From Paenibacillus plantarum (GTDB taxonomy: Bacteria > Bacillota > Bacilli > Paenibacillales > NBRC-103111): 64,000 bases of DNA. The position numbers were made by a program, and so were the translations under genes. The notes beneath the pieces are model-generated. The model saw nothing but the letters and a program-made list of their open reading frames with translations, had not been told where the DNA came from and searched no databases. The DNA is taken from NCBI RefSeq assembly GCF_013141695.1, contig NZ_WHNY01000082.1:150610-214609 (forward strand). Direction: 5' to 3'. Positions 45,034 to 54,043 of the stretch are shown one piece after another. Within the stretch, counting starts at the first letter, position 1, and every line of letters starts with the position of its first letter.

Positions 45034-45078
45034 ATAAAAGCCCGAAAGGTATCAGAATCGATAACCTCCCGGGCTTTT
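45034..45078 (-). terminator. Riboswitch-controlled terminator before the chemoreceptor gene
   Basis: Stem AAAAGCCCG / CGGGCTTTT extended by AGGTTATC / GATACCT, then TTTTATTTT. Its 5' arm is the 3' end of the aptamer (AAAAGCCCGGGAGG), so ligand binding should prevent termination. Confidence 0.88.
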
Positions 45079-45152
45079 ATCCCTCCGTGAACACAGCGCG
45101 CTGTGTGTTTTCTCTCGGACCTGACCGACGTTTAGGTCGCGGAACCCTAGAA
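45065..45152 (-). promoter_or_regulatory. Guanidine-I (ykkC class 1) riboswitch aptamer
   Basis: Minus-strand hallmarks occur in order: CTAGGGTTCCGCG, then GGTCCGAGAGAAAACACA, a variable stem (CACAGCG/CGCTGTG), CACGGAGGGATAAAAGCCC and GGGAGG. The GGTCCGAGAG form separates the guanidine class from the ppGpp/PRPP variants, which carry CCAAGxG there. It sits 70 nt upstream of the chemoreceptor start. Confidence 0.93.
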
Positions 45153-45251
45153 AACTTTTATATGTTAGATAATATAACACAATTTTCGACGATATTAAAC
45201 AAAAAGTTTATTAAATAATGAACGAGTGATGAAACCTGACATGTTAATAGA

Positions 45252-46151
45252 CTATTTCTGATCGTACATTTGCATCTTTTTAAGTAAAATATCGGAAGAG
45301 ACATAGGGCATGCCTGCACTAATTCGTGAAATTTCTTCACTGTTCCCTGTGTTAATGTCTTCTTTCGTCGTAAAAAACAAAGAAAATCCTTGCAGTTTCG
45401 CTTCCTCAACTACTGACTGATTATATTCCCCTAACGGGAAACAAAGGAATGAGAACTGATTGTGAAGCTTTGTCTTCAGAAACAACTCACCCAACCACAA
45501 ATCTTCTCTCACGCGCTGCTTCCTCTCTTCTTCCGTCTCTGATCGTTTCTCTTTAGTCAACCAGATTCGATTCGACAGAGGAGGAACTAGGTTACCAGAC
45601 TCATCCCGTTTTTTCTGATGCAGATCATAGGTATGTGAGTAAAAGCTATAGCCATCACGTCTCATTTCTAAGATTTGACTCCAGGTCAGAAAGGGCAAAG
45701 ATGGATTATCGGAATCTACATCGCTCAAGATAAGGAAATTCGTCGCTGTATATCCCATCTGCTTCAGTAGAGGATAGGCTTTGTCATAAAAAGATCGGTA
45801 GCCATCGTCAAACGTAATCACCACGGCGTTCGGAGGTAATGGGGTCCGATGTGCTTGGAAACAAGCGTAGTCCTCGATGGAAACAACATTATAATGCTTA
45901 TCTTTAAGTGCCTGCAGATGCTGCTTAAACTTGGCTGGTGTAATGGTGATGAAAGACTCCTGATCATCGAGATGATGATAGGTTAGAAACAATGCTTTAT
46001 TTCTATAATGAATGGATTTGGTGTCTATGTTGACCGTTGTGGCTGCGTTTATTTGTGAAGCTGAGCATAGAGAATCCAATGGATCTGCATGTTGTTCCGT
46101 GTGTGTCCAACCCCCTGTGAGCAGCAGCATGAGCATGAAATATACAGGCAA
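45252..46151 (-). CDS. Secreted polysaccharide deacetylase
   Basis: A 299-residue NodB-family protein with an N-terminal hydrophobic signal (FMLMLLLTGGW; no lipobox Cys). The catalytic motif AVVITFDDGYRSFYDKAYPLL contains the TFDDG box; YSHTYDLH supplies the metal histidines. The general form resembles PgaB/IcaB N-deacetylases of exopolysaccharide. The start is TTG at 46151, 10 nt after GGGAGG; the first ATG lies 25 nt from it. No polysaccharide synthase is adjacent. Upstream is a hairpin array. Confidence 0.83.
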   Translation of the reverse strand: MPVYFMLMLLLTGGWTHTEQHADPLDSLCSASQINAATTVNIDTKSIHYRNKALFLTYHHLDDQESFITITPAKFKQHLQALKDKHYNVVSIEDYACFQAHRTPLPPNAVVITFDDGYRSFYDKAYPLLKQMGYTATNFLILSDVDSDNPSLPFLTWSQILEMRRDGYSFYSHTYDLHQKKRDESGNLVPPLSNRIWLTKEKRSETEEERKQRVREDLWLGELFLKTKLHNQFSFLCFPLGEYNQSVVEEAKLQGFSLFFTTKEDINTGNSEEISRISAGMPYVSSDILLKKMQMYDQK

Positions 46152-46317
46152 ATATAATCGACCTCCCTGACGGCTCCTGTACTATCCCTACAATATACTC
46201 ACGGAGATAACAGTTAGAACGTTAAGGCAACAAGTCTAGAAGAGCCATATTAGCTGCATTAGCTACTTCACCTCATTGCAACTCTGCTGATCACGCTTGG
46301 ATTTGGCCGAGAGTAGC

Positions 46318-46659
46318 TTTAGTTCGATTTTGCCGACTTAAAATGAGAAATACTCGGAGGAAATGACCAATAGTCCGATTATGCCGAACTAAATCCCCAT
46401 TTTCAGTGTGCGAGCGTTGATTTGGTCAATTTAGTTGTGCAAAGTCGGACTAATTATGATTTATAGTCGCGTACAGTAAAATTAATTCGGCAAATTCGTA
46501 CTAATTGGTGCTGGGCAGGACCTCGGGGATGTGTAAGTCGATTTTTTCGACTTACAGCTCCTTAGCCCGGCCCTTGGCAGCCTGTAAGTCGATTTTTTCG
46601 ACTTACAGCTGCGCTGCTCAGCCTTTGGCGGCCTGTAAGTCGATTTTTTCGACTTACAG
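46318..46659. repeat. Seven-unit hairpin array B, two sequence families in one register
   Basis: Units lie at 46318, 46369, about 46429, 46481, 46532, 46583 and 46634, so spacings are 51, 60, 52, 51, 51 and 51. The first four share AGTCCG...CGAACTAA-like arms, two of them inverted. The last three are near-identical perfect palindromes (TGTAAGTCGA / TCGACTTACA around T5) separated by GC-rich 25-nt spacers. The array fills most of the 624-nt gap 46152-46775, where no gene is seen. Confidence 0.8.
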
Positions 46660-46717
46660 ATCCACTGCCCAGCCCTTGGCGGTGTCCCCCCTCCTACCCC
46701 CGCGCCCAAAAACACAG

Positions 46718-46767
46718 CACAAACAAAGGAGCCAAGCGCGCACAGGCGCCTAGCTCCTTTGTCATTC
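46718..46767 (-). terminator. Intrinsic terminator after the TIM-barrel isomerase gene
   Basis: Stem ACAAAGGAGC / GCTCCTTTGT with an inner GC-rich segment, followed by TTGTGCTGTGTTTTT on the minus strand; downstream of the stop at 46776. Confidence 0.75.
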
Positions 46768-46775
46768 AATCAAAT

Positions 46776-47543
46776 TTATCCCTTCATCCCTAGTCGAGCA
46801 AGATTAGCGTAGCTAATCTCCAAGCTTTCGAACGGATTACGTCCGTAGCAGTCGTCCTGCTCGACCGCGGCCCACTCCACGCCAATTTCCTCGCAGGCTT
46901 GAATAATGCCTTTGAAGTTCATGTTGCCTTCCCCGATTTCGGCGAAACGCTGTTTCCGATCTGGCGTTATGCACATATCTTTGAAATGGACGACTTTCAT
47001 TCGTCCGTCGACTTTGCGAATCCACTCAATGGGATCGGCTCCGCCAGCTTGCACCCAATAAACGTCCAGCTCGAAATCTACGGCTTCGGGATCAGACTCG
47101 TCAAATAAGATCTCCATACCTGTTTTTCCATCATATTTAGCAAATTCAAAATCATGATTATGATAAATGAACTGTAATCCAGCACTTTTCAATTGTCTGC
47201 CAAAATCGGAAGCTTGCTTGGCAAAAGTTGCATAACCTTGGCTTGTTTCGCGGAATTCCGGTGGAAGTCCACCCAATCCAACATATTTGCAATCCCAGGC
47301 CAAATGTTTCTCAATGACCGAATCCATATCGTTTAACAAATCGTTATACCCGATATGCGTAGCACAAATGCTCAAGCCTTCTTGATCCGTAAGCGCTTTA
47401 AACTCATGAATACCAATTGGACCAACACCTGACGCTTGCACGGAGTTGTACCCCATTTGCTTCACTTTCTTCAAGCTGTCGCTAATGTCCTGTGGGGTTT
47501 GCAGAAAGTTACGAACTGTATACAATTGCGTGGCGATTTTCAT
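46776..47543 (-). CDS. Sugar phosphate isomerase/epimerase family protein
   Basis: A 255-residue xylose-isomerase-like TIM-barrel protein. It begins MKIATQLYTVRNF, typical of IolE/hydroxypyruvate-isomerase relatives. Metal-ligand segments are YHNHDFEFA, DVYWVQAGGADP, VVHFKDM and WAAVEQDDC. Likely acts on inositol- or sugar-acid-type substrates; not determinable. Monocistronic with its own terminator. Confidence 0.87.
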   Translation of the reverse strand: MKIATQLYTVRNFLQTPQDISDSLKKVKQMGYNSVQASGVGPIGIHEFKALTDQEGLSICATHIGYNDLLNDMDSVIEKHLAWDCKYVGLGGLPPEFRETSQGYATFAKQASDFGRQLKSAGLQFIYHNHDFEFAKYDGKTGMEILFDESDPEAVDFELDVYWVQAGGADPIEWIRKVDGRMKVVHFKDMCITPDRKQRFAEIGEGNMNFKGIIQACEEIGVEWAAVEQDDCYGRNPFESLEISYANLARLGMKG

Positions 47544-47633
47544 TCATCTCACTCCATTCAACATATTTGGCTCTTTACATATATATCATGGAATGGACGG
47601 ATGAGCTATATAAATCTATTAACTTTTTCCATT

Positions 47634-50600
47634 TTACATATTTCTGCGATACTGTCCGCCTACTTCATATAAGGCATTTGTGATTTGCCCGAGCGATGCT
47701 ACTTTAACCGTTTCCATGAGTTCTTCAAAAAGGTTCCCATTATTGCGAGCTGTCTGCTTTAAACGTTCAAGAGCCGCAGGACAAACTAACTTGTGCTGTT
47801 CATGAAAAGCTTGAAGCCCAGCAATTTGAGTTTCTTTCTCCTCAACGGTTGAACGTGCCAGTTCGATGTCAACGACAGGCTGATGATCACTCTGTTTAAT
47901 AAACGTATTCACACCGATAATCGGGAGCTCTCCGGCATGCTTTTTATGTTCATACAAAAGAGACTCTTCTTGAATCTTCCCGCGTTGATATTGCGTCTCC
48001 ATTGCCCCTAACACGCCGCCGCGTTCATGAATTCGATCGAATTCAGCTAACACAGCTTCTTCCACAAGATCCGTTAAATCATCCACGATAAAGGCACCTT
48101 GCAGTGGATTCTCGTTCTTCGTCAAGCCCAATTCCTTATTGATGATCAATTGAATCGCCATCGCCCTGCGGACGGAATTCTCTGTCGGAGTCGTAATCGC
48201 TTCATCATAGGCGTTCGTATGCAACGAATTGCAATTATCATAGATCGCCATGAGTGCCTGCAGGCTGGTACGAATATCATTGAAGTCCATTTCCTGAGCA
48301 TGTAAAGAGCGGCCTGATGTTTGAATATGATACTTCAACTTCTGACTGCGCTCATTGCCACCATATTGATCTCGAATGACCGTTGACCAGATGCGACGCG
48401 CAACTCTACCCATGACGGTATACTCAGGATCGAGTCCATTGCTGAAAAAATAAGATAAATTCGGTGCAAAATCGTCAATATGCATACCGCGACTCAAATA
48501 ATATTCCAGAAACGTGAAGCCATTTGCTAATGTAAAAGCCAACTGCGTAATGGGATTTGCTCCCGCTTCCGCAATATGATAGCCGCTTATACTAACGGAA
48601 TAATAGTTTCGCACCTTATGATCAATGAAATATTGCTGCATGTCACCCATCATTTTCAACGCAAATTCAGTTGAGAAAATGCAAGTGTTCTGCCCCTGAT
48701 CCTCCTTCAAAATATCCGCTTGCACGGTTCCCCGTACCGTTTGAAGCGTCCATGCTTTCATTTGCGCATACTCTTCTTCCGTAGGTTGCCTCCCAGTGTT
48801 CTGAATAAATTTCTCGACTTGCTGTTGAATCGCCGTGTTCATGAACATGGCCAAGATCATTGGCGCAGGTCCATTAATGGTCATGGAAACGCTTGTAGAT
48901 GGATGGCACAAATCGAATCCAGCATAGAGCTTATTCATATCAGCTAATGTACACACATTTACGCCACTGTTCCCTATTTTTCCATATATATCGGGCCGAT
49001 AGTCCGGATCATGGCCGTACAAGGTCACACTGTCAAATGCCGTCGACAATCGTTTCGCTTCCTCATTTTGGCATAAATAGTGGAATCGTCGGTTGGTACG
49101 CTCTGGTGTTCCTTCTCCGGCAAATTGGCGCTTCGGCTCTTCATTCGTTCGCTTAAAAGGAAACACACCTGCGGTGTAAGGAAAGTAACCCGGCAAATTT
49201 TCTTTCAACAGCCATTGAAGGATTTCCCCATCATCCTCGTATCTCGGCAAACTGATCTTGGGTATCTTACTTCCAGACAACGATTCCGTATATAGAGCGG
49301 ATCTGATCTCTCGATCGCGAACGCGAGTGACGAGTTCATCTTGTGCGTAGACTTCACGAATTGCAGGCCAATCTTCAAGAAGCTTGAGACTTGTTGGGTG
49401 AAGATTCGCCAGATAATGTGCGATCATATCATCGATTTTGCCTATTATCGCATCTGTTTCTTCCTTGGAGTTAAACAAACTAGGATGCTCCGACAGCATC
49501 ATCGTTTTTGTCCCCCGAAGTTGATATAGCTTACGCGCGATCCCGACTTGCTCACAAGTGAATCGCTTATACCGTCGGATCGTTTGCACAATGTCGCCGA
49601 GGTAACCGATACGGTTTGGTGGAATGATCGCATTCTTAGTCGTTTCGGGCAGCAAATCCATCTCTTCAATAAGCCAATCTCCACCTGTTTTCTCCGCAAT
49701 GAGCTTCATAACCTTGCCGAATAGAACATTTGTTCTACCATCATTAAATTGACTAGCACTCGTGCCATAAACCGGCATTTCCTGGACAGGTGTATCAAAT
49801 AAACCATGACTTCTTTGGAATTGTTTACGCACATCACGTAAAGCATCCTCGGAGCCACGTCGATCAAACTTGTTGATGACGACAATGTCGGCGTAATCGA
49901 TCATGTCTATTTTCTCCAGCTGAGTTGCTGCGCCAAATTCACTTGTCATCACATACATCGCCACATCACATAGCTTTACGATCGCAGAGTCGCCTTGTCC
50001 AATCCCACTTGTCTCCACAATCACTAACTGATAGCCAGCCGCTTGAACCACTTGTATGGCTTCCTTGGTCGCAAGGCTCAGTTCAGACTTCGCCCCCCGT
50101 GTCGCTAAGCTGCGCATATAGACATTAGGGCTATTGATGGCATTCATTCGGATCCGATCCCCGAGGAGTGCACCGCCTGTTTTCATTTTGGAAGGGTCGA
50201 TTGAAATGATTGCGATGCTTCTATCTGGATATTGAGAGAGAAATCGCCTGACCAACTCATCCGTTAGCGTACTCTTTCCAGCTCCCCCTGTTCCCGTGAT
50301 ACCAAGTACCGGTGCCTGACAAGCTTGTTTTTTAGCTAAAATAGGTACTACTTGCTCCCATTGTTCGCTTCCAGCGACTTCTTCGGCTACAGTTATCATG
50401 CTCGCCACTAAGCTCCAATGGTTTTCTTTTGAAATGTGCAGGTCATCTAAGTCATTTGGAAGCTTCCTTGGCGTAGGGTAGTCAACTTCTCGAATCATAT
50501 GATTGATCATGCCTTGTAACCCAAGCTCGCGTCCATCGTCTGGCGAAAAGATTTTGGCAATACCATATTGGTGTAATTGATGGATCTCGGAAGGAACAAT

Positions 50601-50909
50601 TACGCCGCCACCGCCAGCGAATATTCGAATGTGCCCGGCTCCTTTTTGCTGAAGAAGATCAAACATGTAGGTCAAATATTCAATATGTCCCCCTTGATAG
50701 GTGGTTATTGCAATGGCTTGCACATCTTCTTGGATAGCAGCATGGACGACTTCCCGGGCGGATCGGTTATGACCCAGATGGATCACTTCAACTCCCGATG
50801 CTTGCAAAATCCTTCGAATAATATGAATGGTCGCATCATGTCCATCAAACAAAGCTGCCGCCGTAACAAATCGTACTGGATTCTTGGGCCGATAGACTTG
50901 TGTGTTCAC
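47634..50909 (-). CDS. icmF: Fused isobutyryl-CoA mutase (IcmF)
   Basis: A 1,091-residue adenosylcobalamin enzyme interconverting isobutyryl-CoA and n-butyryl-CoA. An N-terminal B12-binding domain has the cobalt-ligand motif FDGHDA (His24). A MeaB-like GTPase chaperone domain follows (P-loop GTGGAGKST at 206-214, NKFDRRG further on), then the mutase TIM barrel (GKIGNSGVNVCTLADM, TSVSMTINGPAP). The order B12, G-domain, mutase defines IcmF. It stands divergent from a sigma-54 activator, but no -24/-12 promoter is visible upstream. It may link branched-chain and butyryl-CoA metabolism with lysine-derived butyrate-type intermediates. Confidence 0.95.
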   Translation of the reverse strand: MNTQVYRPKNPVRFVTAAALFDGHDATIHIIRRILQASGVEVIHLGHNRSAREVVHAAIQEDVQAIAITTYQGGHIEYLTYMFDLLQQKGAGHIRIFAGGGGVIVPSEIHQLHQYGIAKIFSPDDGRELGLQGMINHMIREVDYPTPRKLPNDLDDLHISKENHWSLVASMITVAEEVAGSEQWEQVVPILAKKQACQAPVLGITGTGGAGKSTLTDELVRRFLSQYPDRSIAIISIDPSKMKTGGALLGDRIRMNAINSPNVYMRSLATRGAKSELSLATKEAIQVVQAAGYQLVIVETSGIGQGDSAIVKLCDVAMYVMTSEFGAATQLEKIDMIDYADIVVINKFDRRGSEDALRDVRKQFQRSHGLFDTPVQEMPVYGTSASQFNDGRTNVLFGKVMKLIAEKTGGDWLIEEMDLLPETTKNAIIPPNRIGYLGDIVQTIRRYKRFTCEQVGIARKLYQLRGTKTMMLSEHPSLFNSKEETDAIIGKIDDMIAHYLANLHPTSLKLLEDWPAIREVYAQDELVTRVRDREIRSALYTESLSGSKIPKISLPRYEDDGEILQWLLKENLPGYFPYTAGVFPFKRTNEEPKRQFAGEGTPERTNRRFHYLCQNEEAKRLSTAFDSVTLYGHDPDYRPDIYGKIGNSGVNVCTLADMNKLYAGFDLCHPSTSVSMTINGPAPMILAMFMNTAIQQQVEKFIQNTGRQPTEEEYAQMKAWTLQTVRGTVQADILKEDQGQNTCIFSTEFALKMMGDMQQYFIDHKVRNYYSVSISGYHIAEAGANPITQLAFTLANGFTFLEYYLSRGMHIDDFAPNLSYFFSNGLDPEYTVMGRVARRIWSTVIRDQYGGNERSQKLKYHIQTSGRSLHAQEMDFNDIRTSLQALMAIYDNCNSLHTNAYDEAITTPTENSVRRAMAIQLIINKELGLTKNENPLQGAFIVDDLTDLVEEAVLAEFDRIHERGGVLGAMETQYQRGKIQEESLLYEHKKHAGELPIIGVNTFIKQSDHQPVVDIELARSTVEEKETQIAGLQAFHEQHKLVCPAALERLKQTARNNGNLFEELMETVKVASLGQITNALYEVGGQYRRNM

Positions 50910-51084
50910 AGGAAACCCACCTTTTTATGATAGTCGTCGTAGAATCATCCAAGCATTGTTATCGCGTTTCACTCGATTTCTATGCAGATAAGCCGCAAAT
51001 CATGTCCGCGTCATGTTTCAATGCCTTCCATCATAGGCTATTAATTGAACCACTGAACCATTCTTCGTGAGGCGGGTGAACCCA

Positions 51085-52524
51085 ATGTCCGAGCAGAACG
51101 ATCATGGATCGAAATATTTTGAGCAGATGCTGACGATCATTGATGTCGGTGTTCACCTGATTGATAACAAGGGAATCACGATTTTTTATAATGAGAAGAT
51201 GGCGGAGACGGATGGTTTGAAAAGGGAACAGGTTGTGGGAAAAAACTTCTTCGAACTCTTCCCTTCCCTTACGAATGAAACGAGTACTTTCATGAAAGTA
51301 CTGCAAACCGGGATTGAAATCCGCGAGAAAATTCAAACGTACGTGAATGTTACGGGGAAAAGGATCACAACTATTAATAGTACGTACCCACTCATGGAAA
51401 ATGGTGAAATTATCGGTGCCTTAGAAGTTGCCAAAGACATTACGAGTATCGTTCATCTGCATGATCAAATTCTGGATCTCAGGCATCAAATCTATGAATC
51501 ACCGTCCAAGGATAAAAAAAATGCGAGCTCCGCACGTTACCATTTCAGTGATTTAATTGGAAAAAGTGAAACCTTCTTGCAAACCATCGCCTTTGCCAAA
51601 AAGGCATCGCGCACGAGTTCACCCGTTCTGATCTCAGGACCTACCGGTACGGGAAAGGAATTGTTCGCCCAAAGCATTCACAATGCAGGAGCCCGTAGGA
51701 ACCGACTGTTTATTGCTCAGAATTGTGCAGCAGTCCCCAATGAGTTGATGGAAGGGATCATGTTCGGAACCGCGAGAGGCGCGTTTACTGGCGCGATTGA
51801 TCGCGCAGGATTATTCGAGCAAGCTAACGGTGGAACGCTTTTTCTAGATGAGTTAAATAGCCTGGATTTATTTCTGCAGGCCAAATTATTGCGAGTCCTT
51901 CAAGACGGTATCGTTCGTCGCGTCGGTGGCACACATGAGCAACAAGTCGACGTTCGCATTATTACAGCCATGAATATCGATCCGAAAGAAGCATTAGGCA
52001 AAGGTTTGCTTAGAAGCGATCTGTATTACCGGCTCAATGTCGTGAATTTGCATCTACCACCTCTCGCGCAAAGAATAGACGATATCCCTCTTCTCACTTC
52101 CCATTTTATTGACAAATTCAATCACCTATTCGGCATGAAAATAAATGGCGTATCCCCATCCGCTTTGGCGGCCTTAGTGAACTACCATTGGCCCGGCAAT
52201 ATACGTGAATTAAGTCATGCGATCGAATCCACCTATAATATGATGGAGCTGGAGTGTGAAAGGATTGAAGATCATCATCTACCCGCGTATCTCTTGGGAC
52301 ATACACGCACAACAACGCTTCGATCCAGTCCTCGGAGTGACCATATTGAAGATTTCTCGACCGGTAGATTAACCGACAAAGTGAAGCAACTGGAAAAAGA
52401 AACGATCACGGATGCACTAGCTTTTCATCAATATAACATCACGCTCACCGCACAAGCGCTTGGGATCAAGCGTCAAGCTTTACAGTATAAGCTGAACCGC
52501 TATGGCATTGTTAGAAAGCCATAA
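51085..52524 (+). CDS. Sigma-54 enhancer-binding activator (PAS-AAA-Fis), probable kam regulator
   Basis: A 479-residue RocR-type activator: PAS sensor (about 10-120), AAA+ domain with Walker A GPTGTGKE (185-192), sigma-54 contact loop GAFTGA (232-237), Walker B TLFLDE (251-256), and a C-terminal Fis-type HTH (LTAQALGIKRQALQYKLNRYGI). It lies immediately upstream of kamA, whose promoter is of the sigma-54 type; rpoN is 7 kb further on. The kam locus of B. thuringiensis is known to use a sigma-54 activator called KamR, probably the counterpart. ATG at 51085 chosen over a GTG at 51067. Confidence 0.92.
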   Translation: MSEQNDHGSKYFEQMLTIIDVGVHLIDNKGITIFYNEKMAETDGLKREQVVGKNFFELFPSLTNETSTFMKVLQTGIEIREKIQTYVNVTGKRITTINSTYPLMENGEIIGALEVAKDITSIVHLHDQILDLRHQIYESPSKDKKNASSARYHFSDLIGKSETFLQTIAFAKKASRTSSPVLISGPTGTGKELFAQSIHNAGARRNRLFIAQNCAAVPNELMEGIMFGTARGAFTGAIDRAGLFEQANGGTLFLDELNSLDLFLQAKLLRVLQDGIVRRVGGTHEQQVDVRIITAMNIDPKEALGKGLLRSDLYYRLNVVNLHLPPLAQRIDDIPLLTSHFIDKFNHLFGMKINGVSPSALAALVNYHWPGNIRELSHAIESTYNMMELECERIEDHHLPAYLLGHTRTTTLRSSPRSDHIEDFSTGRLTDKVKQLEKETITDALAFHQYNITLTAQALGIKRQALQYKLNRYGIVRKP

Positions 52525-52541
52525 GTTCTAAGGATTTGCAC

Positions 52542-52566
52542 GACTCCGAGAGGGGTCTTTTTTTCT
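52542..52566 (+). terminator. Intrinsic terminator between activator and kamA
   Basis: Stem GACTCC / GGGGTC around GAGA followed by seven T. It isolates the kamA promoter from read-through. Confidence 0.82.
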
Positions 52567-52589
52567 TTTATTAATTGAAAAGTGAAAAG

Positions 52590-52607
52590 TTGGCATCCTT
52601 CTTGCAT
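52590..52607 (+). promoter_or_regulatory. Sigma-54 (-24/-12) promoter of kamA
   Basis: TTGGCATCCTTCTTGCAT has the invariant GG (52592-52593) and GC (52604-52605) separated by exactly ten bases, matching TGGCAC-N5-TTGC. The kamA start is 42 nt downstream. The divergent yokU promoter differs at one position. Confidence 0.9.
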
Positions 52608-52648
52608 CTTACTATTGGTGAGAAGACATCCATGCTGGAGGTGCAATG

Positions 52649-54043
52649 ATGGAACGACGTGACTGGAAACAAGTTGAGTTATGGAAGCATGTGACAGATG
52701 AGCAATGGAATGATTGGCTGTGGCAGCTGACACATACCATTCGAACGTTAGATGATCTGAAGAAGGTCGTGAATTTAACTCCCGAGGAAGAAGAAGGCGT
52801 TCGCATATCAACGCAAACCATTCCTTTAAATATTACGCCTTATTATGCCTCTTTAATGAATCCTGATGACCCGCGATGCCCGATTCGTATGCAATCTGTT
52901 CCCATTTCTGCTGAGTTATTGAAAACCAAATACGATCTTGAAGATCCTCTTTTCGAAGATGAAGACTCCCCTACTCCCGGATTAACACATCGATACCCGG
53001 ACAGAGTGCTATTCTTGGTAACGAATCAGTGCTCCATGTACTGCAGATACTGCACACGCCGCCGTTTCTCTGGTCAGGTAGGTATGGGCGTACCGAAAAA
53101 ACAGTTGGACGATGCGATTGCTTATATTCGAAATACGCCGGAAGTACGAGACGTGCTGCTATCTGGTGGGGATGGTTTATTAATTAACGACAATATTTTG
53201 GAGTATATTTTGAAAAATTTGAGGGCGATTCCCCACGTGGAAATCATTCGTATCGGGACTAGGGCTCCTGTTGTTTTCCCGCAGCGAATTACCGAGCATC
53301 TGTGCAATATTATCCGCAAATATCACCCCGTATGGTTGAATACACACTTTAATCATCCATTGGAAATAACGGAAGAAGCGAAAAAGTCCTGCGAAATGCT
53401 TGCGAACGCTGGCGTTCCGCTTGGCAATCAATCCGTGATTCTTGCGGGCATCAACGATAGCACCTACATCATGAAGAAGCTCATGCATGATCTGGTGAAA
53501 ATACGTGTGCGTCCCTACTACATTTATCAGTGTGATTTATCCGAGGGCATCGGTCATTTCCGTGCTCCTGTGTCCAAGGGACTTGAAATTATTGAATCCC
53601 TTCGCGGTCACACTTCGGGGTATGCTGTGCCTACCTTCGTCGTTGATGCACCTGGCGGTGGTGGGAAAATCGCACTTCAACCCAACTATCTCATCTCACA
53701 AAGTCAGGATAAGGTGATTCTGCGCAATTACGAAGGTGTTATCGTGGGTTACCCCGAGCCGAAAAACTATATACCTGGCCGTGCAGATGAATATTTCAAC
53801 GAAATCTATGGCATCCAAAAACAACCGGAAAGCACTGGCATCATTGCCCTCATGAAAGATGAAAAATTTACCTTAGTGCCAGAAAATTTGCGCAGAATTG
53901 GTAGACGGAAGACGTATCAGGAAACACCAGATCACCTGTCGCTGAAGGATAAACGACCGATGCGGGATGAGATGAAGGACAAATTGATGAAGGCTCAGCA
54001 GAAGGAGAAGAAAGTGAGTGTAACAGAGGCGCCAGGAGAATAG
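52649..54043 (+). CDS. kamA: Lysine 2,3-aminomutase (KamA)
   Basis: A radical-SAM, PLP-dependent enzyme converting L-lysine to L-beta-lysine. The iron-sulfur motif is CSMYCRYC (C129, C133, C136 counting from the ATG at 52646). The PLP lysine is K341 in APGGGGK, and substrate-anchoring acidic residues lie in YQCDLSEGIGH and FVVDAPG. Two ATGs stand in tandem; the second (52649) has the better 7-nt spacing from GGAGG. Driven by the sigma-54 promoter upstream. The last codons overlap the first unit of a hairpin array. Confidence 0.95.
   Translation: MERRDWKQVELWKHVTDEQWNDWLWQLTHTIRTLDDLKKVVNLTPEEEEGVRISTQTIPLNITPYYASLMNPDDPRCPIRMQSVPISAELLKTKYDLEDPLFEDEDSPTPGLTHRYPDRVLFLVTNQCSMYCRYCTRRRFSGQVGMGVPKKQLDDAIAYIRNTPEVRDVLLSGGDGLLINDNILEYILKNLRAIPHVEIIRIGTRAPVVFPQRITEHLCNIIRKYHPVWLNTHFNHPLEITEEAKKSCEMLANAGVPLGNQSVILAGINDSTYIMKKLMHDLVKIRVRPYYIYQCDLSEGIGHFRAPVSKGLEIIESLRGHTSGYAVPTFVVDAPGGGGKIALQPNYLISQSQDKVILRNYEGVIVGYPEPKNYIPGRADEYFNEIYGIQKQPESTGIIALMKDEKFTLVPENLRRIGRRKTYQETPDHLSLKDKRPMRDEMKDKLMKAQQKEKKVSVTEAPGE

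Noticed and set aside
43307..45152. PRPP or ppGpp variant of the ykkC riboswitch
   Set aside because: Those variants carry CCAAGxG where this leader has CCGAGAG, the guanidine-class sequence.
46482..46769. Open frames of 82-95 codons over the palindromes of array B
   Set aside because: Low-complexity repeat translation (SKKSTYRPP type) on both strands; created by the repeats and the terminator.
50910..51066. Sigma-54 promoter for icmF
   Set aside because: I looked for GC-N10-CC on the plus strand of this gap and found no acceptable match.
51031..51336. Minus-strand frame at the start of the sigma-54 activator
   Set aside because: Antisense to the PAS domain; codon pattern follows the activator frame.
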